DNA of 64,000 bases. It comes from Panax quinquefolius. Taxonomy: Eukaryota; Streptophyta; Magnoliopsida; Apiales; Araliaceae. Of this stretch, positions 21,850 through 34,207 are shown piece after piece. How positions within the stretch are numbered: position 1 is the first letter of the stretch; every line of letters starts with the position of its first letter. The DNA lies in assembly GCA_020205615.1 (NCBI GenBank), contig CM035164.1, forward strand, positions 3,871,501 through 3,935,500. Direction: 5' to 3'. The position numbers were made by a program, and so were the translations under genes. Under the pieces are notes generated by a model, which was not told the DNA's origin, did no database searches, and worked only from the letters and a program-made list of their open reading frames with translations.

Positions 21850-23394
21850 ATGGGAACCTACCAAAAGCTATATTATTTTCGATGGATGGAGGTTCCTCAA
21901 TTATCGAAGAGGAATTGGATAGCGTTGACGCACAAAAGTCGGTAGAAAGACTATAATTCAAGCGCTAACTGGGAGGCAACCCAGGAATTTTTTTTATTTT
22001 TATTTATTTATATGCTTTCCTAGTTTATTTAGTAGATAGAAATCTAAGTGTTATTCTAATCCATGTTGTCTCTCTTCATTACAGGTATTGAAGGTTCAAT
22101 GGATAGAAAAATGATCGTCGCCGCTAGCGCCACCATCACCACAAGCTTAAATGATTACAGGGAAGTCCATGTCCACTTCATGCTTTATTTTACAATGAGG
22201 ACATTGTAATTGTTAAGTTTGGGGGAGTTAAATAATTTGTGTTTATTTATGTTTGCATTCATGTAGTGTAATTACATAATAGTTTGCATAGTAGAGTAGT
22301 TGCATAATAGTTTTTATTTTTAACTAAAAAAAAATCAAATCAAAAATTCAAAAATTATTAGTTAGTTACTATGTTCATCTTGCATGATTCCAGCTGTTAG
22401 ATAGTTACAGTTTATTTTGGCCAATGATGAAATTGGAATTGGGTAGACAAGTATAGTACTGACTATTAGAGCTTTGATGTGATTTCTTGTTATGAATTGA
22501 GTCTTTTTCTGTTTGAAACTGGTATAATAAGGATAGCACAGTAAAAACAACTTGTTGATTGATTGAGTTTAAATTGATACATAATGGGATTCTAAAGGAT
22601 AATGCTAGGTTGAATGAAAGAATGACAAGAATAAATAGTGATGACTTAAGTTAGACAAGAACCTAAGTTTGGGGGAATATTTGGGGTATATAAGCTATAA
22701 AAAAAAGAGAAAAAAGAAAAAGAAAAAGAAAAAAAGAAAAAGTATGAATAAACACCGTGGCGTGCTTGTCTAGTTTTGTGGCCTTTATTACTTGAGCAAG
22801 TATGCCTGAGGGGATTGTCTTTACACCTAGCGCCCTAAGGTCTTAATGGTCTAGGAGTCGTTGGTCGAAAGCTCGTTAAGGTAGCATTGAAAAGCCTAAG
22901 GGAATAAGATATTGCATAGCTATGTGTATATAAACCAAAAGAAAACAAAATGAATAAAACGGGAAATAAGAGCAAAAAGCCCCCGTAAGTGAAAAATAAA
23001 GCATAAGTATCTCATGTTGACCCTCGATATTGGTAATTGTTTGATTTTAGTTGGATCTAGTTTGTATTTGGATTTCTTGAGTTTACACTGTATGATGCCT
23101 TCGAAGAGACTTGTTATGTGTTAAATTTGGTTTTATATCAGTTAACATTGTTGTGGAGCACACACGCACTATATTAGTGATAACAGTCTAAGATTTGATG
23201 ATTGATTGAGAAATTATTGATTTGTTTTGATATGATGTATTATCGTGTTTACTTGATTTTTCTAAGGCCAGTTGAATAGAATTGTTTCTGTCATTACTGC
23301 TGGATTCGTAGACATGTAGATTAGTTACATTGCATTGCATTATTGTTTTGTGTTTTTACTTGAGGACAAGCAAAGGTTTAAGTTTAGGGGTATT
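21850..23394 (+). other. 3' non-coding region of unit a
   Basis: There is no protein signal. Landmarks shared with unit b (34689-36124), and partly with the Athila copy, are GCGCTAACTGGGAGGCAACC (from 21962), AAGTTTGGGGGAG, an A/G-rich run near 22690-22742 and a final polypurine tract (AGGTTTAAGTTTAGGGG) just before LTR2 at 23395. The first block follows ORFs in Athila-type elements in this window. Confidence 0.75.
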
Positions 23395-24024
23395 TGATAA
23401 GTAGGTTTTATACCTACTTATCCGGTATTTGTTACTTGAATTATTTGCTTAATCTCATGTTTCTTAGTTACTTTTCATGCATTTTGTGTTCGTTTTGTAG
23501 ATTTTATGTTTGGAAGTTGAAATCGCAAAGAATTGGTATGGAAACGCAAAGAAAAACAATCCGGACATCGTTTGTGCTTTTATGTTTATTTCATGTTCTT
23601 GGTTTGGAACTTGGATTACATTGTAGAGCTTCTTCTTAGCTTTTGGGAACATCTTAAATCATTCCAATCGGAGTTCGGATGCAAGAGTTATGACATTTGT
23701 ACTAACGGACGTCGAACGTCCCTGTTTTGGGTGGTCATTTGCATAACAGTCACTTGCAAGCCAATTTCGACCTTCATCCGTCCATTTTTTCTAAAATCTT
23801 AAAGAATGAAAATTGTATCTCTCGTCGATATCTTTGATTTGATAGGTTGAATGTCTCGTAACTCTTCTCGGATCAAAGGTTATGGCCGTTTTCCCAAAGG
23901 ACGTCAGAGCAGAAAATTTTCCTTCACAAAACCGCCACCGAGGTGGGCATGCAAGTCACAAAATAGGCCCCTAGTCTGCTAGGGCGGGCCCAAAACAAGC
24001 CTAGACCCCCGCCGGGGTAGGGGT
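23395..24024 (+). repeat. LTR2, first copy, left part
   Basis: It begins TGATAAGTAGGTTTTATACC and is interrupted after GGGGT (24020-24024) by copia element G. It resumes at 33085 and ends TTTTACCCAATA at 34207, for a rejoined length of about 1753 bp. The matching uninterrupted copy is 36125-37861. Confidence 0.92.
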
Positions 24025-25884
24025 TGAAAGTAGTATGCACACAAGCCAATCATGTTTGATGATAAAGCATATACTTTGTAACAATCTTATTTATTTATTA
24101 ATAAAAAATATTAATTTATTAAAGGCTTTTAATTATCTACATGATGCTATTTTATAATATGTGATAAACCCATAGTTTTAAGCAATGCTTTTAGAGTAAT
24201 GATGATGATCATTCTAATGAGATCTAAATTCTTAGAAAGCTTAAAACTAAAATAGTTCCCAATCATTGGATTACTAAATTGGGGATTAGTGTATCCTGGA
24301 TAGATTGAGTACATCGTTGCTTTTCTCATTAGATGAGGATGATTGATCTCATGATCATTTGTGTGGAGACAATAAAGCAAGTATGTAGGTGCTTATTAGA
24401 GAATAAGTTCAATTGAGCGTTGCTCATTAAGGAATACCTAATGGAGTTTTACTTTTTTGTCAATAGGAACTCCTGTAGTGATAGTAATCTAGTGATCCTT
24501 GGACTTGAGATCATCATAGTATCTTGTGTATGATGAGTTATACTTTGACTTATTCCTTAAGACCCTTAAGGTATATCAAAGGGTATGCTTGGGTATAATA
24601 AGTTGTACATGGAGATAATGTATGATCAATAAAGAATCTACCACTTCTAATAAAAAAGAGAAATGTCTATGTGATTCGATAAATGACAACCCAAAGAGTC
24701 CTTGGCGGCGAATGAAATTAGAAAGGAGTTTCTAATTTGCATTATTTGAGTTGTGCATTTAAGGATCGAAATACATATAATTAAATAAAATAAGACTTGG
24801 CGATAATTCCATGTCTTTATATTTAATTGGGACATTGTATGGTGGAAGGATTGAATTGTCACAGTAACTATTTACTCAAAGGTTCTTTAATGATTAATGT
24901 TGAAATTTATATTATCTGGAAAGTCGTTGATCGCTTGGAGGCTTATCCTATTGTATAATAAATATTATTTATTTAAATAAATTAATTGTTTAATTTAAGA
25001 TTAGAATTGTTCTAATTGATTTATTCACAACCTTTTAATATGGAGAACCTAAAGGGTCACACCATAAAAGGAAGAATAATTATTTAAGAAGTTAATGGCA
25101 TAATCGTAATAATATGTTATGCATATTTAATTTAATCTATGGTGATAGAATAAATTAAATAGCTTAATATTTATTATTTAATATTTTAGAAATATTAAAT
25201 ATAAATTAATAAGAGGAGTCTTATTAATATTATTACAATTATTATTATTATTTTAATTTCTAAAGAGTTTAGGAATTAATTTAATACAAGTACTCTCATT
25301 TATTCCTAATAGGATTAGGAGGAAAATTAATTAAAGGAGTTTAATTAATTATCCCTAATAAGATTAGGGAGCTTAATTAATTAAAAGAATTTAATTAATT
25401 AAATAAAACCCAATTCCTTAATTGTTAAGATGGGTTGCCCACATCTATAAATAAGAGGAGTCTTATTATGGGTGATGTGTGGTTGACTTTTACAACTCAC
25501 GTAATAATTCCAATTTGTTGGAAAGACGTTCTTTTCTATAGAGATAGAAACTAGGATTTGAGCCAAATACCTTCTTCTTGAAAATTCTTCTTCTTCTTGG
25601 TGGATCACCTCTGAGGCCAAACATTTGGGTGGCTAACGTTGATCGAAAGGAAGGAACCAAACCCGGTGGATTCAAGTTGAACACGAAAAGAATTGGAGGT
25701 GAACTTGTACTGAGGAAGCTTCGGATATTCAAGGGTATGATTCTTTTCTTCAATTTTTCGTTTAATTAATAATTGTGCATAAAGGGTGATCCGGGTATAT
25801 GGTTTGTAAAATTTTAAACTCGATTTTTTACGTTTTATTTATTTATGCAATTTGATTGCGTTCTTGAATATTACAAACCTAACA
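24025..25884 (+). repeat. 5' LTR of copia element G
   Basis: It starts TGAAAGTAGTATGCACAC and ends ACAAACCTAACA. It is followed by the primer binding site. A TATAAATA box lies at 25446-25453. Confidence 0.93.
25446..25453 (+). promoter_or_regulatory. TATA box of copia G LTR
   Basis: TATAAATA in the 3' part of the LTR is preserved in the 3' LTR at 32637-32644. The position and plus orientation fit the element's promoter. Confidence 0.65.
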
Positions 25885-25897
25885 GTGGTATCAGAGC
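25885..25897 (+). promoter_or_regulatory. primer binding site of copia G
   Basis: TGGTATCAGAGC (25886-25897), one base after the LTR, is the standard site complementary to initiator methionine tRNA. It is undamaged here. Confidence 0.9.
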
Positions 25898-26275
25898 CAA
25901 ACCTTTATGCAAATTATTAATTGTTTTAATTTGATATGTATATTAATATGTGTTTAGAACAATTTTTTGGGCATAATTTTATTGTATAAAATTTATTAAA
26001 AAAAAAAGAAGAAAAAAACGGCAATTTTTTTTTTCGCTGGTATAATGATGTGAATAGGATTCCTGCTCTCTTTTTTTTTTTTTTAATTCACGGCTTGCCC
26101 CTTTTGGAATCATACTGCAAGGTACACGTGCTATATAAAAAAAAAAAAAAAAAAAAAAGAGGTTCAGTGGCTTTCATGCTTTTGGTTGCAAGATTAAAGA
26201 TTCTAAAAGAGAACCAGGTGATCACGTGGATGATAGATTGGTACCACGTTTTTTTTTTGCATTACCACGTTTTAT

Positions 26276-26318
26276 AATATATATATATATATATATTATA
26301 CTTATATATATATATTAC

Positions 26319-26371
<53 letters not shown>

Positions 26372-26408
26372 TATAATATATATATATACTTATATATATA
26401 TATAATAT
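26276..26408. repeat. (TA)n microsatellite in the copia G leader
   Basis: TA dinucleotides dominate this 130-base stretch, with a few interruptions. It lies in the untranslated leader between the primer binding site and gag. Confidence 0.9.
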
Positions 26409-26627
26409 ATAAGTATTACTAGTAACATATATTATGTATATGTAATATATATTTTAATAATTTTATAATTAAAATAAAAGTTTATTTTAATTTTAAAATA
26501 AAATATTTATTTTAATCTTAAAATAAAAGGTTTATTTTAATTTTAAAATAAAATTTCAAATTAACTAATTAGAGTTGGAATTGGATTCCATGATAACTAA
26601 TCGGAGTTGAAATTGGATTATATTTTT

Positions 26628-26900
26628 CCTTAAATAAAGGAGTTTAATTAGATATGAAATAAGATTTCATATTATTCAAAATAAAAGAGTTTATTTGTGA
26701 ATAGGAAAGAGAATCCTAATTTCCTTAAATAAAGGAGTTTATTTAGATATGAAATATAATTTCATATTATTCAAAATAAAGGAGTTTATTTATGAATAGG
26801 AAAGAGGATCTGTGTTTCCTTTAATAAAGGAGTTTTATTTTTTTTATTTTACATGGAATTAGATTCCATAATTAATTAAAATAAAGGAGTTTATTTTGAT
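26628..26900. repeat. ~95-bp tandem repeat in the copia G leader
   Basis: Units start near 26628, 26723 and 26817 with TTAAATAAAGGAGTTTA and contain TTTCATATTATTCAAAATAA and GAATAGGAAAGAG. The third is partial. The near-palindrome AAATAAAGGAGTTTATTT recurs further on (to about 27000). Confidence 0.7.
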
Positions 26901-27780
26901 TAAAGATTTTGATGAAAATAAAATAGTTTATTTTATTCAAAATTAGATAAATTAAAATAAAATAGTTTTATTTTGATTTAAATAAAGGAGTTTATTTTTA
27001 TTCAAAATAGATTTTATACTAACTAAATTTGCCCATTAAATGATATCAATATATATATTAAATGTTTATTATTCATGAGATGAATGTTATTTATTGATGC
27101 GTATGATGATGTGTATGATAATAAATGGGATTAATTACTGACTATTGACTAATGCGATTGGATTTTATTTTAGTTGGATGCATGAATGTATGGGTTTTAT
27201 TAAATGGGGTCTGCAGTACCTGCGCTTCTCTAATTTTTCTTAATGTAAATTCTATCTCTCTCCTATGTACTTCCCTCGATTTACGATCAAAGGTTTCTAT
27301 TTATTTTAAATAGTTTTGTAATAGGAATAGTTAGAATTATTTTGAAGAATTGGAGATCGAGGAACAAGAAGCGCATGAAGATCCGTTTGTAATGGAGCAG
27401 GAGTTTAAATGTAATAGTTATATTTAAATATTATTTCTTGCATACCTAGGTTTGACCTTTTGGTTCACTTGGTGGCTCTAGTGAACCAAACTAGAATAAA
27501 GTCCATAATCAATCCGGGTAGAATATAGTATTCTATATGTGCATGATTTTACTATATATATATATATTATATATTATGCAAACATGCTTCGCATGTTCAT
27601 TAATATAACGCGTATTTTATATATATATGTGCATGCAGCGCTAAAACAAGATGAGACAAATTTAATAACAAACCCCTCAATTTTTTATATTAAGTCCTAA
27701 GCGTTCAAAGATATTTGGAATATCGAGCGTCGCCTTTCTAGCATGATAAAATTAATAGAGTATTAAATATTTAATATGAG

Positions 27781-28077
27781 TTTGTTGTGTCACCACAAGG
27801 TAAGTATTAAGTATTTAAGATGTTAATTTATCACATTTGATGCTTATAAAGAAAATTGAACAATATTGTTTTGTTGTGTCACCACAAGGATGATATTTTT
27901 CTTTTTGAATATATGGAGTGCTAGGTTGGACTTAACTTGGATAATTTTGATTCGGATGTGCCACCACTTGATCAAAATAATCTAAGAGGCAAAAAGAAAA
28001 GGAGTTGCATAGTTGATGTAATTGACAAAAGTTGTCTACCTATTTATTTATATATAGTTTGTTGTGTCACCACAAGG
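27781..28077 (+). repeat. three copies of a 20-bp hairpin motif before copia G gag
   Basis: TTTGTTGTGTCACCACAAGG occurs exactly at 27781-27800, 27870-27889 and 28058-28077. Inside it TTGTG and CACAA can pair around TCAC, giving a five-base stem and four-base loop. A fourth, diverged version may lie at about 27956-27973. The motifs stand in the leader some 200-500 bases before gag. Confidence 0.85.
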
Positions 28078-28282
28078 CTATATACATTTGAAATGGGATC
28101 CTTATTCTCACTAGCAAATCTTTAATTAGATTTTGCTAGAACTATATAGGTGAGGTAATATAGTTTGAAGAAAATAGTGGGAGATACTAATTTAAAACAA
28201 GACCTAATTTATTTTGGTAATTAATAAAAAAGAATGTATGTTAAAATGTTGTTAAATTCAAATTCATTTACGAGAATTTTAC

Positions 28283-29071
28283 AATGTCTAAAATTTCTAT
28301 CATTTGCGAAGCATATTAGATGCTAAATTAACTGGGCCAAATTAAGCGGATTGGTTAAGGAATTTGAGAATAGTTCTCATGGTTTGAAAAGTTATCTTAT
28401 GTCCTGTCGTCTATCCTACAATGGTTGCGAATGATGCCTCGAGGAAGAGATTGCTACTTTTAGAAAGTGGCAGATGATGCATGCATTTGGCTCGATGCAT
28501 CATGCTCGCATCCACGAGTAACGAGCTTGAAATCGGCATGAAAACTATGGATGTTCCTACTATATTCCCGCACATCAAGTAGTTGATGGTGAGGAAAATA
28601 GGGCCGATAGATATCGAGATATCTAAGGAGCTCTTCCGATCTAGAATGGCCAATGGCACTATAGTACAAACAAAAGTTCTTAACATAATCAATTTTATTG
28701 ATCAAATTAGGACAACGAGTTTTGTCATGGATGGAGAGTTGAGCCAAGATTTGATCTTGCACTCACTCCGGACTCCTTTCACAATTGTTGTGAATTTTTC
28801 ATATGAACAAGCTGATATCGACCTCATTGATTTGCTTAACATATTAAAAAATGTTGAGAGTCACTTTCCAACCAAGAAAGATCAAGTCTTCTTGGTAGGG
28901 GCCAAAGGATCTTCCGAAAAGAAGAACGATTTAAAGAAGGTAAATAGAAGGCATAAACAAAGGATAATAAGAACAAAAGCGATACGGATAGCAAAGGAGT
29001 TTGCTTCCACTACAATAAGCTTTGACATCTTTGGAAAGAAACTGCAAGAAGCATCTTGCGAGAGAGGCTAA
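28283..29071 (+). pseudogene. copia gag of element G
   Basis: Similarity to copia gag (UBN2 type) begins near 28283 and passes through LTGPN-like and CMLAS-like positions in several frames. It becomes a clean 162-codon frame from 28583, with FRSRMANGTIVQTKVLNIIN, FVMDGELSQDLILHSLR, PFTIVVNF and LLNILKNVESHF. A Lys/Arg-rich end follows. The zinc knuckle expected next is not readable in frame. The intact protein would form the particle capsid. At least two frameshifts are needed to join the N-terminal part. Confidence 0.8.
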
Positions 29072-29119
29072 CCAAAGAAGCTTAGTGAAGTTTCTTTCAT
29101 AATACGCTTTTGTTCATGA

Positions 29120-31260
29120 TTGAAATAAATTTTTCTTTAAGTCGAGGTTCTACTTGGGTATTGGATACCGACTTTGGTTATCATAAATATAGATTTATGA
29201 AGGACCAAGGCGAAGTAGAAAGCTAAACAAATATAAGTAATCCTATGTAAGAGAAATGTAGCAAAGGTTGCCATATTAGCCATAGAAACTTATAGTTTAG
29301 CAATGCCTACGAGCAAATCTATTAAGTCAATAAGTTGTTATTGTATTCCAGCCTTGTTAAAAAATATTATTTCCATTTTATTGTTGGACAATGAAATCTT
29401 TGGATTATAATTAAGAACAATTGTTGTTCTATTTATAATAATAATGTTTTGTATAGAATCGAATATTACTTAATAAATTTTGTATACTTGACTTACATGA
29501 AAATAATTTTGTAAATTGAACAAACTAGTATAAGAAAAGGAGATGATCATTCAAAAGAGTTGAATGTATGTATTTGTTGAAATACAAGTGTGAATTATTT
29601 GAAAGGTTCAAAGAATTCAGAAGTGAAACAAATTTGCAAAGTATTAAGATTCTTTGATTAGATCAAGGAATAAATACTTGTGCAATAAGTTTCTAGATCA
29701 TCTTAAATGGTTTTCTCATAATGGACACATCCTGATACGCAATAATTGGTTGATGTATCTGAATGAAAAATCGTACCTTATTGGACATGGTGCGGTCCAA
29801 AATGATTTTACCGACATTCCAGTATCCTTCTAGGATCATGTCCTAGAAATGGCTGCATATCTACGAAAAGGTAACCTCAAAATCCAGCTCCAAGACTCCA
29901 TAAAAGTTATGGACAGGGAGGATTCCTAATCTTAAGTATGTTAAGATAAGGTGTTGTCCAACTTATTTGAAAAGGTTTTGAAGGATAAGCTTGGGACAAG
30001 ATTTGACATGTACAGATTTGTGGGACATCCTAAAGTAAGTTTAGGGTATATGTTCTATAATTCTACTTAGCAAAAGGTGTTTGTTACGAAACACGCTGCC
30101 TTCTAAGATAAAGGTGTTTATCATTGAAGGGCTAGTGGGAGGATAATAGATCTTGAAGAGTTCAAGAACCACAAAACACTATAAGTCAAATAAGAGGAAC
30201 TCAGTAGATAGACCTATTGTACCACAACCAAATCAATCAAATCTGAATAGTACCAAAGATACCTAGGAGGTATGGATTCATCATGGATGATGATGATGAG
30301 GTTCACATCATAGAAGATGATGATCCAGAGTTACATTCGATGAGGTAAGTCTTCTAGTGTGTACAAAAGGGTCAGTGGGAGCGTCGTGAAATTTCTAGTA
30401 TTATATGTTGATATACTACGGATGAGGAATTACATACCAATGCTACAATCAGTAAAGATAAAGTTGTCTAAATATTCCTCCATGAATGGTTTGGGAAGAG
30501 TATCTTAATTGGGGATAAAATCTATATAGATAGATACAAAAGGATGCTCGACTTAACCCAAGGAATGTATATTCATTTGATGCTAAAGTCGTTTAGCATG
30601 ACAAACTCCAAGAGATGTCTCATGTCGATGAGCTATGGAGTGTATCTCTCTTAATAGTCCCCACAGACTCCTGAAAAGAGAGGTCGCATGAGTGACAATC
30701 ATGCATGCAATGAAATGTACGAGACCTGATGTTGATCAGTCATATTATGGAGAAGTTCACTATGAGTTAGTGAAAAACATATTAAAGTGCTTAACCGGCA
30801 CTAAGGATGTGATCATATTCATGGTGGGTCTTAATTAAAACTAGAGTGCTTAATGTACTCAAGTTTTTTTCAGACGAACCAAGATGATGAAAAAATCCAC
30901 TTTAAGGTAAAGTGTTACCTTGAGCATCTGGTGCAGATGAATTAGAAAGGTTCCAAACAAAGAAAGAGTTGTTGGTTTAGTGATAAAGACAAAGTATATA
31001 GCTATAAATGAAGTTGCAAGTTGATTGTTTGGATTAAAAGTTCATTACTGTAACTAGGAATAGTTTCTTAGTCTCATCTTGGATCTAAACATGTGTTGTG
31101 GCACTTTCATTTGATTATTAGAATCATTGAAAGATGGGAAATCACTATAGAGATAGTGGACTCTCATGAACAACATTACATATCCATTAACTAAAGCTTA
31201 TCCAACAAAGGGATAATCGTCACTTAGAAGAAGAAGAGTATGAGTTACCATGACGATTGG
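29120..31260 (+). pseudogene. degraded copia pol of element G
   Basis: Fragments appear in the right order in shifting frames. There is a protease-like TWVLDT near 29150, and the end of integrase (MVRSKMILPTFQYPS-like and FWDHVLEMAAYL near 29790-29860). The integrase-RT linker follows (GTRFDMYRFVGHPK near 30000). The RT catalytic box region FLVLYVD lies near 30390. Later RT and RNase H pieces (ARPD-like near 30720, LKCLTGTKD near 30790) end with a DDWL-like end near 31250. Large parts are deleted or unreadable and there is no long open frame. The region is clearly inactive. Confidence 0.7.
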
Positions 31261-31270
31261 CTTTAGTGCA

Positions 31271-31280
31271 AGTGGGAGAT
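31271..31280 (+). promoter_or_regulatory. polypurine tract of copia G
   Basis: AGTGGGAGA directly precedes the 3' LTR, the usual plus-strand primer of copia elements (consensus AAGTGGGAGA). Confidence 0.85.
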
Positions 31281-33079
31281 TGAAAGTAGTATGCACACAA
31301 GCCAATCATGTTTGATGATAAAGCATATACTTTGTAACAATCTTATTCATTTATTAATAAAAAGTATTAATTTATTAAAGGCTTTTAATTATCTACGTGA
31401 TCTTGTTTTATAATATGTGATAAACCCATAGTTTTAAGCAATGCTTTTAGAATAATGATGATGATCATTCTAATGAGATCTAAATTCTTAGAAAGCTTAA
31501 AACTAAAATAGTTCCCAATCATTGGATTACTAAATTGGGGATTAGTGAATCCGGATAGATTGGTACATACGTTAACTTGCTTTCATTGGATGAGGATGAT
31601 TGATCTCATGATCATTTGTGTGGAGACACTAAAGCAAGTATGTAGGTGCTTATTAGAGAATAATTTCACTTTGAGCGTGGCTCGCTAAGGAATACCTAAT
31701 GGAGTTTTACTTGCTCATCAATAGGAATTCTGTAGTGATAGTAAGACAAGTGATCCTTGGACTTGAGATCATTATAGTATCTTGTGTATGATGAGTTATA
31801 CTTTGACTTATTCCTTAAGACCCTTAGGGTATATCAAAGGGTATGCTTGGGTATAATAAGTTGTACATGGAGATAATGTATGATCAATAAAGAATCTACC
31901 ACTTCTAATAAAAGAAGAGAAATGTCTTATGTGATTCGATAAATGACAACCCAGTTGTCCTTGGCCAAGGCAGAATGAAATTAGAAAGGAGTTTCTAATT
32001 TGCATTATTTGGAGTTGTGCATTGTATGGTAGAAGGATTGAATTGTACGGTAACTATTTACTCAAAGGTTCTTTAATGATTAATGTTGAAATCTATATTA
32101 TCTGGAAAGTCGTTGATCGCTAGGGAGGCTTATCCCTATTGTAGAATAAATATTATTTATTTAAATAAATTAATTGTTTAATTTAAGATTAGAATTGTTC
32201 TAATTGATTTATTCACAACCAGTTTAATATGGAGAACCTAAAGGGTCACACCATAAAAGGAAGAATAATTATTTAAGAAGTTAATGGCATAATCGTAATA
32301 ATATGTTATGCATATTTAATTTAATCTATGGTGATAGAATAAATTAAATAGCTTAATATTTATTATTTAATATTTTAGAAATATTAAATATAAATTAATA
32401 AGAGGAGTCTTATTAATATTATTATAATTATTATTATTATTTTAATTTCTAAAAGAGTTTAGGAATTAATTTAATACAAGTACTCTCATTTATTCCTAAT
32501 AGGATTAGGAGGGAAAATTAATTAAAGGAGTTTAATTAATTATCCCTAATAAGATTAGGGAGCTTAATTAATTAAAAGAATTTAATTAATTAAATAAAAC
32601 CCAATTCCTTAATTGTTAAGATGGGTTGCCCACATCTATAAATAAGAGGAGTCTTATTATGGGTGATGTGTGGTTGACTTTTACAACTACGTAATAATTC
32701 CAATTTGTTGGAGAGTACGTTCTTTTCTATAGAGATAGAAACTAGGGTTTGAGCCAAATACCCTTCTTCTTGAAAATTCTTCTTCCTTGGTGGATCACCT
32801 CTAGAGGCCAAACATTTGGGTGGCTAACGTTGATCAAAGGAAGGAACCAAACCCGGTGGATTCAAGTTGAACGCGAAAAGAATTGGAGGTGAACTTGTAC
32901 CTGAGGAAGCTCGGATCTTCAAGGGTATGATTCTTGTTCTTCAATTTTTCGTTTAATTAATAATTGTGCATAAAGGGTGATCCGGGTATATGGTTTGTAA
33001 AATTTTTAAACTCTGTTTTTTACATGTTTCTGCTTATTTATGCAATTTGATTGCGTTCTTGAATATTACAAACCTAACA
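31281..33079 (+). repeat. 3' LTR of copia element G
   Basis: It has the same start (TGAAAGTAGTATGCACAC) and end (CCTAACA) as the 5' LTR. A deletion of about 65-70 bp near 32020 and scattered substitutions set it apart. It is followed by the GGGGT duplication. Confidence 0.93.
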
Positions 33080-33084
33080 GGGGT

Positions 33085-34207
33085 ATGCCCAAAAAATGCG
33101 CGAAAATGCAAATTTTGGTCTAATTTGAGTCCGGAAAGTATTGTTTCGATCCGATTGACACAAGGACTTCCAAGAGGACTTCCAAAAGGACTTAAAGACA
33201 TGTAAATAGACTTATAAAAGGAGGATAATTACAAGGATTAGGGGAGATTAGAGACTAGATAGAGGATTCCATTAGATTAGATTAGAGTAAATTAGATCAA
33301 AACACTAGTTCTTGTTAGATTTGGAGAATGAAGCAACTTGGAGACCATTGAAGATTCAAAGTAGGAGCAAGAAGGGAGCATCAAATCTACAGACAATAGA
33401 TTCTATCTTCTCATCTTCTTCTATCTTTGTCTTTTAATGATTATTCAATTGTGGATTCTTAGTTTTAATTCAATGAACTAATTCTTTGTTTGAGATTACA
33501 ATGGATCTTATTGTGTAGTTTATTTTAATATGCTTTACTATCAATTATTATGTTCTATTGTGAGGATTGTCTATTATGATTTGGACTTAATTTTTTAATT
33601 GATTGGCCATCAATTACCGTGATAATCTATATGAACTCGAGAGATGAAGTATTGATTTAGATCTTATCATGATAGCATGTGTTCAGGATTTTTTTAGTAG
33701 CTTAAACTTGATGAGTGTTAAGGTAGAGATATGCTTGACACCGCATGTAATCTGATAGAGAACTTAGTCTTAAACCTTCTTCAATTGTAATTCATATAGA
33801 GATATAGTGGGTTAGTTGATTAAGGTGTTTAACAGATTTCTATCTTAATTGTGGATTGACGTTAATATGGGTATTATGCATCGAGAGGTGGTTTTATCTG
33901 CTTTAGTGTTCTTGATTAACAATTCGTGATGAGAATAATTGATGAGAAGTGTGTTAACTTAAATGAAGCAATAAGTGAAGTTGTGATCTTAAATCTCCGT
34001 TATCTTAATTGAACTAGTGGAATTTAATAGTAGTTTAATTTATATAATTTGAAATTCATTTGTTTAAATAAGATTGAGTTGGTTACGGGTTAGTACTTGA
34101 TGATTTTTGTTAAATAATTCTCCGTGGGAACGATAGTCTACTCATCACTTTATTACTTGTTGATCACGTATACTTGCGTGTTGTGCGTATATAGATTTTA
34201 CCCAATA
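33085..34207 (+). repeat. LTR2, first copy, right part
   Basis: It continues LTR2 after the copia insertion and ends TTTTACCCAATA. An intact primer binding site (TTTTTGGCGCCGTTGCCGGG) follows. A TATAAAAG box lies at 33213-33220, with its match in the second LTR2 at 36860-36867. Confidence 0.9.

Larger units (their letters stand above)
24025..33079 (+). mobile_element. Ty1/copia element G inserted in LTR2
   Basis: It is flanked by GGGGT on both sides (24020-24024 and 33080-33084). It has a 1860-bp 5' LTR (24025-25884), a primer binding site, a long 2.4-kb leader, gag, degraded pol, a polypurine tract and a 1799-bp 3' LTR (31281-33079). The LTRs differ by scattered changes and by a deletion of roughly 65-70 bp in the 3' copy near 32020, so the insertion is not recent. 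Pol order (protease, integrase, RT, RNase H) is that of copia. No domain is intact. Confidence 0.93.

Noticed and set aside
23394..23802. Hydrophobic frames repeated at 23394-23802 and 36124-36782
   Set aside because: Both lie at the start of LTR2 copies. They begin at the LTR edge, shift frame between copies and have no family similarity.
25885..25897. tRNA gene fragments
   Set aside because: TGGTATCAGAGC and TGGCGCC-type words are primer binding sites next to LTRs; no cloverleaf follows.
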